Shown: positions 18,855 through 26,876 of the stretch, piece by piece
Layout: each line of letters starts with the position of its first letter
Numbering within the stretch: the first letter of the stretch is position 1
Assembly (NCBI RefSeq): GCF_037997115.1
Contig: NZ_CP150484.1
Location: 6,267,347 to 6,322,810, forward strand
DNA: 55,464 bases
Source of the DNA: Amycolatopsis coloradensis
GTDB lineage: Bacteria; Actinomycetota; Actinomycetes; Mycobacteriales; Pseudonocardiaceae
Direction: 5' to 3'
The notes under the pieces: generated by a model
Seen by the model: only the letters and a program-made list of their open reading frames with translations
The model's database searches: none
What the model was told of the DNA's origin: nothing
Made by a program: the position numbers and the translations under genes

Positions 18855-19067
18855 CTATAGGAGGGTGGTCACCCGCTCGATCGCGAGTCGCAGCTCGCGC
18901 AGCAAGGAAATCTTCTCAGCTGCCCACGCCGGCACCTCGCGCCTAACGCGGGCGCATCGAGCGATGTCGGCGAGCGGTCGCGCCTCGGTCTCAATGAAAA
19001 GCGCGAGAATGTCGCAGGCGAGCTGCTTGACGACTTCGGCAGGGCAATGCCCGTCGGCGGTTGCCAT
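18855..19067 (-). CDS. Hypothetical protein, possibly truncated by the IS5-like element
   Basis: A 70-residue frame (MATADGHCPAEVVKQLAC, ILALFIETEARPLADIAR, LLRELRLAIERVTTLL) is predicted all-helical and has the GC-rich third positions of a real gene. Its stop falls just where the IS5-like remnant begins, suggesting the original 3' part was replaced. I recognise no family. Confidence 0.3.
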   Translation of the reverse strand: MATADGHCPAEVVKQLACDILALFIETEARPLADIARCARVRREVPAWAAEKISLLRELRLAIERVTTLL

Positions 19068-19094
19068 ACCACGGAGTCCCCCCGTGGACACACC

Positions 19095-19424
19095 TTAGCT
19101 ACGACGCAAGCAAATCAAGATGAAGTCCCGCAACGACAACAGAGAATGCGATCCAACGAGCGCGATGTCCTGGCCTGCTGGTTTAAAGACCAAGGCCAAG
19201 GCCAGTACGGGAAGGTGGACCCTGGAAATTACCCGGTCCACTAGTGCAGCTGCGAGGACTGCCGGTGCCGCAAATGCCAGAATACCCTTAAGCCATAAAG
19301 GAGCGTAACTTTCTTCATTTAGAAGATATTTGCCCAGGTCGAAGTAATCCACCACCACCAAGAAAGCGCCGACCAGTGTGCCGAGCACCATGAGGGCACC
19401 TGCAGCCTTTCCGATCCTGCGCAT
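19095..19424 (-). CDS. Small membrane protein of unknown function
   Basis: The predicted protein has 109 residues from ATG 19424. It contains three likely transmembrane segments (GALMVLGTLVGAFLVVVDYF, LKGILAFAAPAVLAAALV, HLPVLALALVF) separated by short loops, and a C-terminus with several Leu/Arg. There is only a weak purine-rich stretch before the start, and codon bias is less extreme than in neighbouring genes. No family is recognised. It lies between mobile-element debris and small orphan genes. Confidence 0.45.
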   Translation of the reverse strand: MRRIGKAAGALMVLGTLVGAFLVVVDYFDLGKYLLNEESYAPLWLKGILAFAAPAVLAAALVDRVISRVHLPVLALALVFKPAGQDIALVGSHSLLSLRDFILICLRRS

Positions 19425-19437
19425 CTTCTCACTTGCT

Positions 19438-19599
19438 TTATCCGTTAATTCCGGGTTCCGTTGGTAGCGGGATATGGACGGGGTGCAGTCCCGGCGGTCC
19501 TGGCTGCGAGCACTGCCACCCGGCGCCGGGGAACGTGTCACGCAACGCGAGGCCGAAGGCGTCTTCATCCTCGGGCAGCAACCAGGTGCCGACGTTCAT
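19438..19599 (-). CDS. Small hypothetical protein
   Basis: The predicted protein has 53 residues from ATG 19599 (an in-frame ATG at 19623 adds eight). The sequence (TWLLPEDEDAFGLALRD, WQCSQPGPPGLHPVHIPL) resembles the N-terminal part of actinobacterial small proteins that begin WLLP-DE and contain a CS-G-HPVH segment. It may be a full small protein or a truncated copy. It is divergent from the gene at 19680. Confidence 0.4.
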   Translation of the reverse strand: MNVGTWLLPEDEDAFGLALRDTFPGAGWQCSQPGPPGLHPVHIPLPTEPGING

Positions 19600-19679
19600 G
19601 GTCCGGGAGCCCGCGTTCGTCATCGCCCGGATGGTAGATCCGGGGCGAATCTGCCGTCCTCCCAGGGGCCGGCGAGCCG

Positions 19680-19886
19680 ATGGCAGCGTCGTCGAGCCCG
19701 CGCGCTGTGGACGTGCCCTTGGCTGTTCGTCTCGACTTCGCCGCGGGAGCAGTGTGGTTTGTCGCCGCCATGCCGGAGCCGCCGGAGTGGCGGCGCGTGT
19801 TCGTCGGAGGCGACGAGATCATGGTTGTCTTCTCGCCCGAGAAGATGCTCGACATGGGCTTCGGCGATACCCCGTTCCTTCGATAG
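19680..19886 (+). CDS. Small conserved-looking hypothetical protein
   Basis: The predicted protein has 68 residues. The body VRLDFAAGAVWFVAAMPEPP followed by VFVGGDEIMVVFSPEKM has the look of a conserved beta-rich domain (xVWFVAxxP, FVxGDEIMVVFSP). CAGGGG lies about 12 bases upstream, so the start is uncertain. It is divergent from the small gene at 19599. I cannot assign a role. Toxin-immunity-type accessory pairs often look like this, but that is speculation. Confidence 0.45.
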   Translation: MAASSSPRAVDVPLAVRLDFAAGAVWFVAAMPEPPEWRRVFVGGDEIMVVFSPEKMLDMGFGDTPFLR

Positions 19887-19955
19887 CACGGTTAAACGCT
19901 CGTTGGCGTGAGCGTGCCTGATCGTCTTCGGCCGACTCGCGGCATGGGCAGACAG

Positions 19956-20308
19956 TCACGTCCGAAGGAACGTGTCCGTCAAGGAAAGCGTCGGTTGAAC
20001 CCGCACGAAGGTCCGGCCGCGGCATCCTTCCGCGCAGTACTCCAACACGACGACGGGACCGGTCTTGCGGTCGTCGACCGTGAGAAGGGTCGCCTGTTCG
20101 CGGTAAACATCGACGATGAGGTCCGATGCCCGGTGTACCGAACGCGGACGCTCTGCTGAACCACATCCCAGGTGAGGTGGAGCTCCTCGGTCACGGAGAC
20201 GGGCACCCGCACCTCCCGCACCCAATCGTCGCCCGACGCCTCTTCAGCCTGCGGCAGAACACCGAACGCGGAGAGCCAGACGTCGTCATCGGCAACGACG
20301 AATTCCAC
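19956..20308 (-). pseudogene. Frameshifted small hypothetical gene
   Basis: A start at 20308 gives FVVADDDVWLSAFGVLPQAE, WVREVRVPVSVTEELHLTWD and VVQQSVRVRY. The sense then passes to the next frame at about 20125-20140 (ASDLIVDVYREQATLLTV, GPVVVLEYCAEGC, QPTLSLTDTFL), ending at 19956. One base lost around the junction explains the break. The restored product would be about 115 residues and predominantly beta-stranded, of unknown family. It sits directly left of the IS110 element, which starts within about 140 bp of its start codon and may have disturbed its promoter. Confidence 0.5.
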
Positions 20309-20368
20309 GCGGGAAGGCTATCCGCTCCCCGAATACCACTCTGATCGCGGCATAGACAGATGTTCTGC

Positions 20369-22086
20369 GTGTCGGTGCTCGACGAAGGAACGTCCCCCTG
20401 ATGCGCTGTCGGGCTTGGTGTCCCATCGCACGAGGAGGACGTTCATGGGTAACAGTAGTGGGATCTCCCGAGGTGACCGCAACCGCAACACCCGACTGGC
20501 CCGGCTCCGCGCGCTGGTCCCCGCCCAGAACGCGATCGTGGGCATCGACCTCGCCGACACCAAACAGATGGTCGTCGTCACCGACCACGACTCGAAAGTA
20601 CTGGCACGTAAAACATTCCGCTGCCGCGCTTGGGATCTCGGGACTGCTTTGGACTGGGCAGCCCAGCGGGCGAGCACGGCCGGGCACACCGGAATCACCG
20701 TGGCATGCGAACCGACCGGACACCGGTGGCGGGTACTGGGCCAACTCGCCGCCGACCGTGGCATGCCGTTCGTCTGTGTCCAACCAGCGATGACCTCCTG
20801 GTCGCGGCGCGCCGAAGACCTCACCCACGACAAGACCGACGAGAAGGACGCCGTGCTGATCGCTCGACTGACCGCGCAACTTCGCTGCTATATCCCCGAA
20901 CCTGTCGACGAGGTCTGGGGCAGGCTGCGCCACCTCGGCGCCCGTCGCGAGCAGCTGATCGTCGACATGGTCAGCCAGATCCAGCAGATCCGTGCCCTGC
21001 TCGAATGCGTGTGGCCCGCCGCCCTGGACACTGCCCGCCGGCCCTTCCGATCCCGCACCTGGGTGGCAGCCATCAGCGTGATCTGCGGCCGTGACCACGG
21101 CGAGCTGACCCGAACCCGCCGACTGGGCCCGGCCCGCTTCGAACAGGTCGTCCGCCGCGAGATCACCCGCCGCGGCGGCCAGAAACCATCGTTGCGGATC
21201 GTGCGTGAGCTGTTCGCCGCGCTCGAGGATCCGCGCGGTGTGATCGCCCACCGCGCAGGCGCGCTGGAACGGGTGCACCTGCTGCTGGCCGACTGGGCCG
21301 AGGACCAGCGTCGACTGGCCGACACCGAGACCCGCATGCTCACGGTGCTCGACAAGCTGCGGCTGACCGACCTGGTCACCTCCATCGTCGGCCTCTCCGC
21401 GATCGGCGCCGCGGCGATCCTGGCCGAGACCGGTGACCTCACACGATTCACCTCGGCTCGCGCCGTGGTCAAACACGCCGGCCTCGCGCCCCGCGAGAAG
21501 ACCTCCGGCACCTTCACCGGACGGACCAAACTCACCGGTCAGGGCCGACCCAGTCTGCGCTTGGCCGCGTGGCGCGCAGTCTGGGGCGCCCAGCGCGCCA
21601 ATCCCGTCTACGCCGCCCGCTACCAGCACCTGACCAGCCGCACCGAGAACAAGCTCACCCCCACCCAGGCGCAAGCCGCGATCGCCGCGAGCATCCTGCG
21701 CCACCTGCACGCCGTCATCACCACCGGTTGCCGGTGGGATCCCCAGACCGCAACACACGGCACCCGAATCTCGACACCATCGGCTATCGCCGCCTGAGCG
21801 AGGCGGCCACCAAGCAGACGGTCGGGGCGAGCCCCACGCGGCATTGAGACACCTCGTGATCTCGACGCTCATCATGGGCAGCCCGTCCGTCGTCGAATCA
21901 ACCCGATTACACGCTGCTGGGATCACCCCCATGACCGCTATGCAGGGACCGACGACGGACGAGGCACCGACCATCCGCTTGACACAGAACGCCTTACGCT
22001 GATGAGCGGATGTTCGTAGTAGGACGAACAGGTGGACTGCCTCGGTCTGCGCGAGGAGGTGTCGGGTCGGCGTGTGTCGGTGCTCG
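20369..22086 (+). mobile_element. IS110-family element (boundaries approximate)
   Basis: The element is defined by the IS110-type transposase at 20445-21797. Its exact ends are not determinable by eye, because IS110 elements lack clear terminal inverted repeats. A 13-bp direct repeat, GTGTCGGTGCTCG, occurs at 20369-20381 and 22074-22086 on either side, and I use it only as a provisional frame. The noncoding strip before the transposase is the usual place for the guide ('bridge') RNA in the IS110 group. Here 20310-20444 gives about 130 nt for it. Confidence 0.45.
20445..21797 (+). CDS. IS110-family transposase (DEDD recombinase)
   Basis: The predicted protein has 450 residues from ATG 20445, with AGGAGGA at 20433-20439. 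The RuvC-like DEDD residues are visible as D35 (VGIDLADTK), E89 (ACEPTG), and D132/D135 in DKTDEKDA. The C-terminal transposase_20 domain follows (IVGLSAIGAAAILAETGDL, RAVVKHAGLAPREKTSG, GQGRPSLRLAAWRAVW). Length is normal and the frame is intact, so it is potentially active. IS110 enzymes recombine DNA under guidance of a bispecific RNA encoded by the element. Confidence 0.92.
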   Translation: MGNSSGISRGDRNRNTRLARLRALVPAQNAIVGIDLADTKQMVVVTDHDSKVLARKTFRCRAWDLGTALDWAAQRASTAGHTGITVACEPTGHRWRVLGQLAADRGMPFVCVQPAMTSWSRRAEDLTHDKTDEKDAVLIARLTAQLRCYIPEPVDEVWGRLRHLGARREQLIVDMVSQIQQIRALLECVWPAALDTARRPFRSRTWVAAISVICGRDHGELTRTRRLGPARFEQVVRREITRRGGQKPSLRIVRELFAALEDPRGVIAHRAGALERVHLLLADWAEDQRRLADTETRMLTVLDKLRLTDLVTSIVGLSAIGAAAILAETGDLTRFTSARAVVKHAGLAPREKTSGTFTGRTKLTGQGRPSLRLAAWRAVWGAQRANPVYAARYQHLTSRTENKLTPTQAQAAIAASILRHLHAVITTGCRWDPQTATHGTRISTPSAIAA

Positions 22087-22141
22087 TTGCGCTTGTCGCC
22101 CATGGAATAGTGCCGAGCGTGTTCGCTTCGCTACTGTTGTC

Positions 22142-22552
22142 GTGGAATCGGCGGTAAAGCGAAGGGTCCTCACCATTCCGTTGATCGGCTTCGTGGCATC
22201 CCTGTTCCTGCCGTTGTTCGCGGCTCTATCTCGTTCCCTGCTCTGGCCCCTGACCTCCCCGATCATGAGGCACCTCGCCGTCACCGGGCTCTGGCTGCCT
22301 GCGCTGCTGGCAGTAGTTTCGTTCGGCCGGTTAGGCCTGGCTGCCACCACCTGGCTGCTCATTCCGTTGTGCGTCGCCGTGGGAGCAGCGCTGGTGGTAC
22401 CCGCCGTGTTGGCCGTTGCCGCCTACCTCATCGGCACCACCGTCGGCGGCATCCTCCGCACCCTCTTGGTCATGGTCACCGGCGAGTGGGCAGCGCCACT
22501 CGCCTATGCGGCGGCCAGTCGTTGGCTGGTCGACTCTAGGTGCGTCGCCTGA
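22142..22552 (+). CDS. Membrane protein of unknown function
   Basis: From a GTG at 22142 the product has 136 residues with three to four hydrophobic helices (IPLIGFVASLFLPLFAAL, AVTGLWLPALLAVVSFG, TWLLIPLCVAVGAALVVPAV, GTTVGGILRTLLVMV) after a short basic head. The frame is open upstream to 22010. That extension looks non-coding, and no ribosome-binding site marks either start. It resembles unassigned small actinobacterial membrane proteins. It lies just right of the IS110 element and could be the 3' part of a longer gene. Confidence 0.45.
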   Translation: MESAVKRRVLTIPLIGFVASLFLPLFAALSRSLLWPLTSPIMRHLAVTGLWLPALLAVVSFGRLGLAATTWLLIPLCVAVGAALVVPAVLAVAAYLIGTTVGGILRTLLVMVTGEWAAPLAYAAASRWLVDSRCVA

Positions 22553-22650
22553 GCTCACTGCCGACACCAAGGACGACTGTCAAGCGCAGGCCGCCGCCCT
22601 GCAGCCACTCGGCCGGGGACCAGTCGTCGTGCATGTACGTCAGGTTCGGT

Positions 22651-23307
22651 TCAGTCCCCCACCCGGCCGGTGTCGTACGCCCACATCGCGATCTCGACCC
22701 TGTTTCGGGCGCCGATTTTGGCCAGCAGGCTGGCGACGTGGGTCTTGGCGGTCGTCAAGCCAATGAATAGCTCGGCGGCGATCTCTGCGTTCGTGCGGCC
22801 GCGGGCGACCAGCGTCAGCACCTCCTCCTCGCGTGCGGTGAGCGGCTCGATCGGTTGGGTCCGTCGGCTCGACGGTTCCCTGGCGGCGAGCGTGGCTAGC
22901 AGCCGCCGGGTGATGTTAGGCGCGATCAGGGCATCGCCGACGGCGGCGGCATGGACGGCCTGGACGAGCAGCTCCGTCCCGGCGTCCTTGAGCAGAAAGC
23001 CTCGGGCGCCGGCCCGGAGCGCGCCCTGGACGTACTCGTCGAGGTCGAATGTCGTGATCACAACTACTGCGATCGGGTCCGGGACGCCCCGCCCTGCGAG
23101 GAGCTTGGTCACCTCGATGCCGTCGAGCCCGGGCATCTGGATGTCGACCAGGCACACGTCGGGGCGGAGCCGATGCGCCAGCTCGACGGCGGCGTGGCCG
23201 TCGGCGGCCTGGCCGACGACCTCAATGTCGGGCTGCGCGTCAAGGATCATCGACAGGCCGGTGCGCACCAGATCTTGGTCGTCGGCCACCAGCACGCGCA
23301 CCGTCAT
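22651..23307 (-). CDS. NarL/FixJ-type response regulator
   Basis: The predicted protein has 218 residues. The receiver domain has acidic D9/D10, phosphoacceptor D55 (VCLVDIQMPGLDG), T85/T86 (VITTFD) and K107 (FLLKDAG). The C-terminal LuxR helix-turn-helix has PLTAREEEVLTLVARG, TNAEIAAELFIGLTTAKTHV and IGARNRVEIAMWAY. It overlaps the kinase gene upstream by four bases (ATGA), so the pair is translationally coupled. The pair probably controls the divergent DUF6326 gene and itself. No binding site was identified. Confidence 0.93.
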   Translation of the reverse strand: MTVRVLVADDQDLVRTGLSMILDAQPDIEVVGQAADGHAAVELAHRLRPDVCLVDIQMPGLDGIEVTKLLAGRGVPDPIAVVVITTFDLDEYVQGALRAGARGFLLKDAGTELLVQAVHAAAVGDALIAPNITRRLLATLAAREPSSRRTQPIEPLTAREEEVLTLVARGRTNAEIAAELFIGLTTAKTHVASLLAKIGARNRVEIAMWAYDTGRVGD

Positions 23308-24446
23308 CGGCGTACCTTAGTCGGCAGTTCGGCATCGACCGTCCACCCGCCCTCGGGCGCCGGCCCGGCACGCAGCGTGCCGCCGAGCAGCTGCACACGC
23401 TCGGTCATCCCCAGCAGCCCGAAGCCGTGGTTCACCGACCGTGCCGGGTCGATCTGTCCGTCGTCGGTCACGCGTAGTCGCAGCGTTCCCGCGCCGTCCA
23501 CGACCCGGATCTCCACACGCGAGGCGTTGCGGGCGTGCCGCAGGGCGTTGGTCAGCGCCTCCTGCGCCAGCCGGTAGACCGCCGCGTCGATCTGGGGCGG
23601 AAGTTCGTCCAGGTCATCCGGCAACTCCACGTCGACGACCGGGATCGGGGCGCGTCTGGCGAGGGACACCAGGTCGGCAACGCCGGGCTGGGGGGCGTAC
23701 CCCGCCGGCGCTCCGTCGCGCAGCACGCGGACCATCGCCCGCATCTCCGCGAGCGTCCGCGACGCTTCCCCTTCGATCGCCGCCAGCACCTCGAGTGCCG
23801 CCTCAGGTCGCTGGCCGGCCATCGCCCGGCCCGCCTGCGCCTGCACAGCGATCGCCGAGACGTGGTGGGCGACGATGTCGTGCAACTCGCGCGCGAGGCC
23901 GACCCGCTCCTGGCCGCGGATCTGGTCCAACTCCCGGCGCCGGCTCTCGGCGCGGTAGCGGAACGCCGCTCCGCCCGCAGCCGCCGCCGCGAGGATGGCG
24001 AACCCGCCGAAGATCTCGGTCGGCCCGATGTAATCGGGGACCATACCGATTCCCGCGGCGACCGCCACCACCGCCAGCCCGATCACGATCTCGCGCCCTG
24101 AGCCCCAGCGGACCAGCGCGTAGACGAGCACCAGGACGTAGATCATCGTGTCGAGGCCCACGCTCGGGGCCCCGCCCAGCAGGCTCGCCAGTCCCAACGC
24201 CATCGCGGTGCCGAAGGCCACCACGACACAGGCCAACGGGTGGGTACGCCGCCACAGCAGCACCGGCGCGAGTCCGACCGCCACGATCGTCGCGAACGGC
24301 CGCCAGGCGACGTCGTCTCGGAGGACTCCCTCGAGCAGCGCCGTCACCATCAACGCACCGACCAGCACCCAGTCGCGCGCCACCCGTTCGGGAGCGTCCG
24401 TGGCGCGCGGCTCGGCCCACAGCGAGCGCAGGGTGTTGGTGGTCAC
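23304..24446 (-). CDS. Two-component sensor histidine kinase (HisKA_3 type)
   Basis: The predicted protein has 380 residues. Four to five transmembrane helices occupy about residues 25-160 with short loops, so sensing is likely within or at the membrane. The dimerisation and phosphoacceptor helix contains H189 (LARELHDIVAHHVSAIA), followed by a HATPase_c domain with the N-box region ALTNALRHARNAS and the glycine-rich HGFGLLGMTERVQLLGG. It is the partner of the NarL-type regulator with which it overlaps. The architecture resembles actinobacterial kinases paired with LuxR regulators (Nar/Lia/Des-like). The signal is unknown. Confidence 0.92.
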   Translation of the reverse strand: MTTNTLRSLWAEPRATDAPERVARDWVLVGALMVTALLEGVLRDDVAWRPFATIVAVGLAPVLLWRRTHPLACVVVAFGTAMALGLASLLGGAPSVGLDTMIYVLVLVYALVRWGSGREIVIGLAVVAVAAGIGMVPDYIGPTEIFGGFAILAAAAAGGAAFRYRAESRRRELDQIRGQERVGLARELHDIVAHHVSAIAVQAQAGRAMAGQRPEAALEVLAAIEGEASRTLAEMRAMVRVLRDGAPAGYAPQPGVADLVSLARRAPIPVVDVELPDDLDELPPQIDAAVYRLAQEALTNALRHARNASRVEIRVVDGAGTLRLRVTDDGQIDPARSVNHGFGLLGMTERVQLLGGTLRAGPAPEGGWTVDAELPTKVRR

Positions 24447-24608
24447 GCACCCAGCCTAGGGACCGCCGAGGCGTCGGGGACCGACCGAAAGAACGAGACG
24501 CCGCTCCTCCCCACGGCCGGGGCGGGTCCGGCCTCGACGACGATGTGCCCGCCGCCGGGCTCGGCGATCGTTGGCCCACCGGTCCTCACCACGACAACGG
24601 AGCCCACG

Positions 24609-25091
24609 ATGAGAACACGTCAACCCACCACGACCGCACTGGATGAGCAGCGGATCCCGGTGAGAGCCAAGCTCGCCGCAGCGTGGACGAGCCTCGTGCT
24701 CCTGTACGCCTACGTGGACATTCTCGCCTTCTTCAAACCCGGCGTCATCAAAGACATCGAGGCCGGCGTCGTCTTCGAGTTCGACATCAGCCAGACGTTG
24801 TTCACCGTCTTCCTCACGCTCATGGCGATCCCGATCCTCATGGTCGTGCTGTCGATGACCCTGCCCGCCCGGGCGAACCGCACCACGAACCTCATCGTGG
24901 CCTCGGTACAGGTCCCCTTCGCGGCGTTCAACGCGGTGGGCGAGTCCTGGACGTACTTCTACAGCCTCGGCGTCGCACTGGAATTGATCGTTCTCGCCCT
25001 TATCCTGTGGTACGCCTGGACCTGGCCCCGCACCGCACCGTCGGCGACCACGGCGACCAGCCCGGACCGTGAAACCGTTCGCGCCCAGTAG
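24609..25091 (+). CDS. DUF6326 family membrane protein
   Basis: The predicted protein has 160 residues from ATG 24609, with GGAG six bases upstream. Four transmembrane helices carry the family signatures LLYAYVDILAFFKPG, TLMAIPILMVVLSMTLPARANR, NAVGESWTYFYSLGVALE and LILWYAWTWP. The function of DUF6326 is not established. It is divergent from the histidine kinase (163-bp gap), and similar proteins commonly neighbour regulators, so regulation by the two-component pair is a reasonable inference. A strong hairpin at 25191-25214 follows it. Confidence 0.8.
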   Translation: MRTRQPTTTALDEQRIPVRAKLAAAWTSLVLLYAYVDILAFFKPGVIKDIEAGVVFEFDISQTLFTVFLTLMAIPILMVVLSMTLPARANRTTNLIVASVQVPFAAFNAVGESWTYFYSLGVALELIVLALILWYAWTWPRTAPSATTATSPDRETVRAQ

Positions 25092-25190
25092 CAAGCGTGA
25101 ACCCAAGCCCAGTCCTGTTCGGAGCCATCTGCCTCGGTGCCGCGGTGTGGGCCTGCAGGCGGTGGGACACCAACTACCACCAGACGTCGC

Positions 25191-25214
25191 GTAGGGGCCT
25201 TCCAAGGCCCCTAC
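25191..25214. terminator. 11-bp hairpin between converging genes
   Basis: GTAGGGGCCTT (25191-25201) pairs perfectly with AAGGCCCCTAC (25204-25214), leaving a very tight loop. It lies 100 bp after the DUF6326 gene and 110 bp before the 3' end of the converging gene at 25324. It fits a bidirectional terminator of the actinobacterial type without a U-run. Confidence 0.6.
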
Positions 25215-25323
25215 CGGCAGGCGCGATCGTCCACGATCTCGGCCACCTCGTGCACCCTTGCGATCAGAGTCGCGCGGATATGCCGGGCGGTGGCGCGATC
25301 GGAGACCCGGACCACGACCAGGG

Positions 25324-25977
25324 CTAGCCGACGGTGTCAAGGAACCGGTTGTGGCGTAGGCGGAGTGCGCGTTCGATGCTGGCCAGTCCGGCGCCGATGG
25401 CGATCAGGGAGTTGAGCCATGCCGGCAGGGAGACAGGCGAGACGAAGGTCCCGAAGCGCGCCGCGACGGGCGGCAGCTTGAAGGCAACCTCGATGAGCTG
25501 CGGGATGAGCAGGAGCACCGAGATCACGAGCAGGATGATCGACGTGACACTGATTACGCGGCTCAGCGCGGGATGCTTGCGGGCGAGGTGAGCACGTCGT
25601 CCTTCGGCCGAGGCGTGATCCGGAATCAGCGGATGCTCGTCTCCTCCTGCTGTGACGTAGTGGCAGCGCTTCAGCCCGAATGGGGACTCTGCGACTTCGA
25701 TCGTGCCGCCGGGGATGGGAAAAGCGGCGGGGAGCTTGGATTCGGCCTGATGACGGCCGTCGAGGTAGAGGTCGGCTATGCCTTTGCCGTCGTTCGACCA
25801 GAATCGCCGACGATGAGGTACGTCAACGGTGTACACCACCTGCCTCCCGTCGTCGTGTCCGAGTACGAGCGAGTACAGCGATCGCGAGAAAGGCTGCCAC
25901 CAGCGGAACGGCTTCAGCTCCCGCCCAGTGCCGGGCTTCACCCGCTTCGCCGCGCGACGTCGGCTCCACTCGTGCAT
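25324..25977 (-). CDS. Hypothetical membrane-associated protein
   Basis: The predicted protein has 217 residues from ATG 25977, with AAGGAG about 9 bases upstream. The N-terminal 130 residues are soluble and beta-rich (WWQPFSRSLYSLVLG, RQVVYTVDVPHRRRFW, DLYLDGRHQAESKLPAAFPI, GGTIEVAES) and mention a display of its own: a self-contained domain. Two transmembrane helices follow (VISVTSIILLVISVLLLI and SLIAIGAGLASI). I recognise no named family. The layout suggests a small cytoplasmic or extracytoplasmic domain tethered to the membrane. It is upstream of the SpoIIM-like gene's 3' end on the same strand, but 150 bp apart. Confidence 0.6.
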   Translation of the reverse strand: MHEWSRRRAAKRVKPGTGRELKPFRWWQPFSRSLYSLVLGHDDGRQVVYTVDVPHRRRFWSNDGKGIADLYLDGRHQAESKLPAAFPIPGGTIEVAESPFGLKRCHYVTAGGDEHPLIPDHASAEGRRAHLARKHPALSRVISVTSIILLVISVLLLIPQLIEVAFKLPPVAARFGTFVSPVSLPAWLNSLIAIGAGLASIERALRLRHNRFLDTVG

Positions 25978-26125
25978 GACAGCTTCTCCTTACCCCCGTC
26001 GGCATCGCCGGCGGGGATCGATTCGGTGAGACGGGAATGCGTCAAGACAGACACAGTGGTCGACACTGATCACTGTGCGCAGCCCGGCATTGTGTGAGTC
26101 GTTGCCGGCGGTCGGCGCGCAAGGA

Positions 26126-26743
26126 TCAGGAGCCGAGCACCAGTGGCACGAGGAAGTAGATCTCGATGGCCTCATACACCGCGCCGACGACGAAGAGCGC
26201 GAGTGCCGGAAGCCAGAGCCAGCCAAGCCGGGTCAGACCGCGCACGTATCCATGTCGGCGCGTGGGGGCGTCGACTGTCGCGGGCCGGAGCCATGACCTG
26301 CCGAGCAGGTATGCACCGAACATCACTAGCGCGTAGGCCTGGAACTCGATCAGCAGCGTGAGGGAGTGCGGGATGAGGATCAGTCGCGAGGTCGCGTCGA
26401 CGGGGGCGAGCGTGATGCCCAGATCGATCGTTTTGACCGCGAAGACCGCGAGCCCGGCGAAGGGGACCACGAGTGACGGGAGGGTGATGAGCAGCAGCGC
26501 GGTCGGGAACACGTTGACGAGGAAGATGACCGTGCCGAAGACCCAGCCGTTACCGACCACCGCGTCGACAAGCGCCCCCTGGCCGCCTCCCGCGAACGAG
26601 GCGACCCGCGCCGCGCGCAGCCCCGGGAAGAGCGATCCCAGCGCCATGCCGAGGAGCAGCATTCCGTAGACGAACACGTTGACGAGGAGATACGCCCGAA
26701 GATCAGCGCGGATGATCTGGAATGGCCTGCGGAGGCGGTGCAT
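26126..26743 (-). CDS. SpoIIM-like (stage II sporulation protein M/DUF95) membrane protein
   Basis: From ATG 26743 the product has 205 residues; ATGs or GTGs at 26779 and 26842 are also in frame. I prefer 26743 because MHRLRRPFQIIRADLRAYL is the usual family beginning and because longer forms would read through an operator. It has about five transmembrane helices (YLLVNVFVYGMLLLGMALGS, IFLVNVFPTALLLITLPSL and so on) and a C-terminal helix ending YEAIEIYFLVPLVLGS. It is divergent from the TetR gene, and both flank two matching operators, so it is very likely the repressor's main target. Its function is unknown; it may act in membrane transport or remodelling. Confidence 0.75.
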   Translation of the reverse strand: MHRLRRPFQIIRADLRAYLLVNVFVYGMLLLGMALGSLFPGLRAARVASFAGGGQGALVDAVVGNGWVFGTVIFLVNVFPTALLLITLPSLVVPFAGLAVFAVKTIDLGITLAPVDATSRLILIPHSLTLLIEFQAYALVMFGAYLLGRSWLRPATVDAPTRRHGYVRGLTRLGWLWLPALALFVVGAVYEAIEIYFLVPLVLGS

Positions 26744-26801
26744 GGGTTCACGTCCATTTCGTTCGTCGGGCAACCGCATGTCGACTGATTCGACACAGCC
26801 T

Positions 26802-26818
26802 CTAATACACTGTGCTAG
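26802..26818. promoter_or_regulatory. TetR operator copy 1
   Basis: CTAATACACTGTGCTAG fits CTA-nn-ACA-n-TGT-nn-TAG exactly. It is the same dyad as at 26849-26865, 47 bp away centre to centre, in the promoter region of the SpoIIM-like gene. The repressor at 26877 is the natural ligand. Confidence 0.75.
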
Positions 26819-26848
26819 TGCGGTCAGCGGCGACAGTATCACAGCGTG

Positions 26849-26865
26849 CTAGTACAGTGTGTTAG
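26849..26865. promoter_or_regulatory. TetR operator copy 2
   Basis: CTAGTACAGTGTGTTAG fits CTA-nn-ACA-n-TGT-nn-TAG exactly. It ends one base before the repressor gene's own AGGAGG (26866-26871), so binding here would block transcription of the TetR gene (autoregulation). The extended blocks around both copies (CCTCTAA/TTAGAGG) are also inverted relative to one another. Confidence 0.78.
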
Positions 26866-26876
26866 AGGAGGTGGCA

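Noticed and set aside
20286..22103. 605-codon open frame on the minus strand
   Set aside because: Antisense to the IS110 transposase, low-complexity composition and no family signature.
26052..26077. CACAGTG...CACTGTG inverted repeat before the gene at 25977
   Set aside because: Only 7 bp with a 12-nt spacer; a chance match is likely in this composition, and it does not match the TetR operator pattern.
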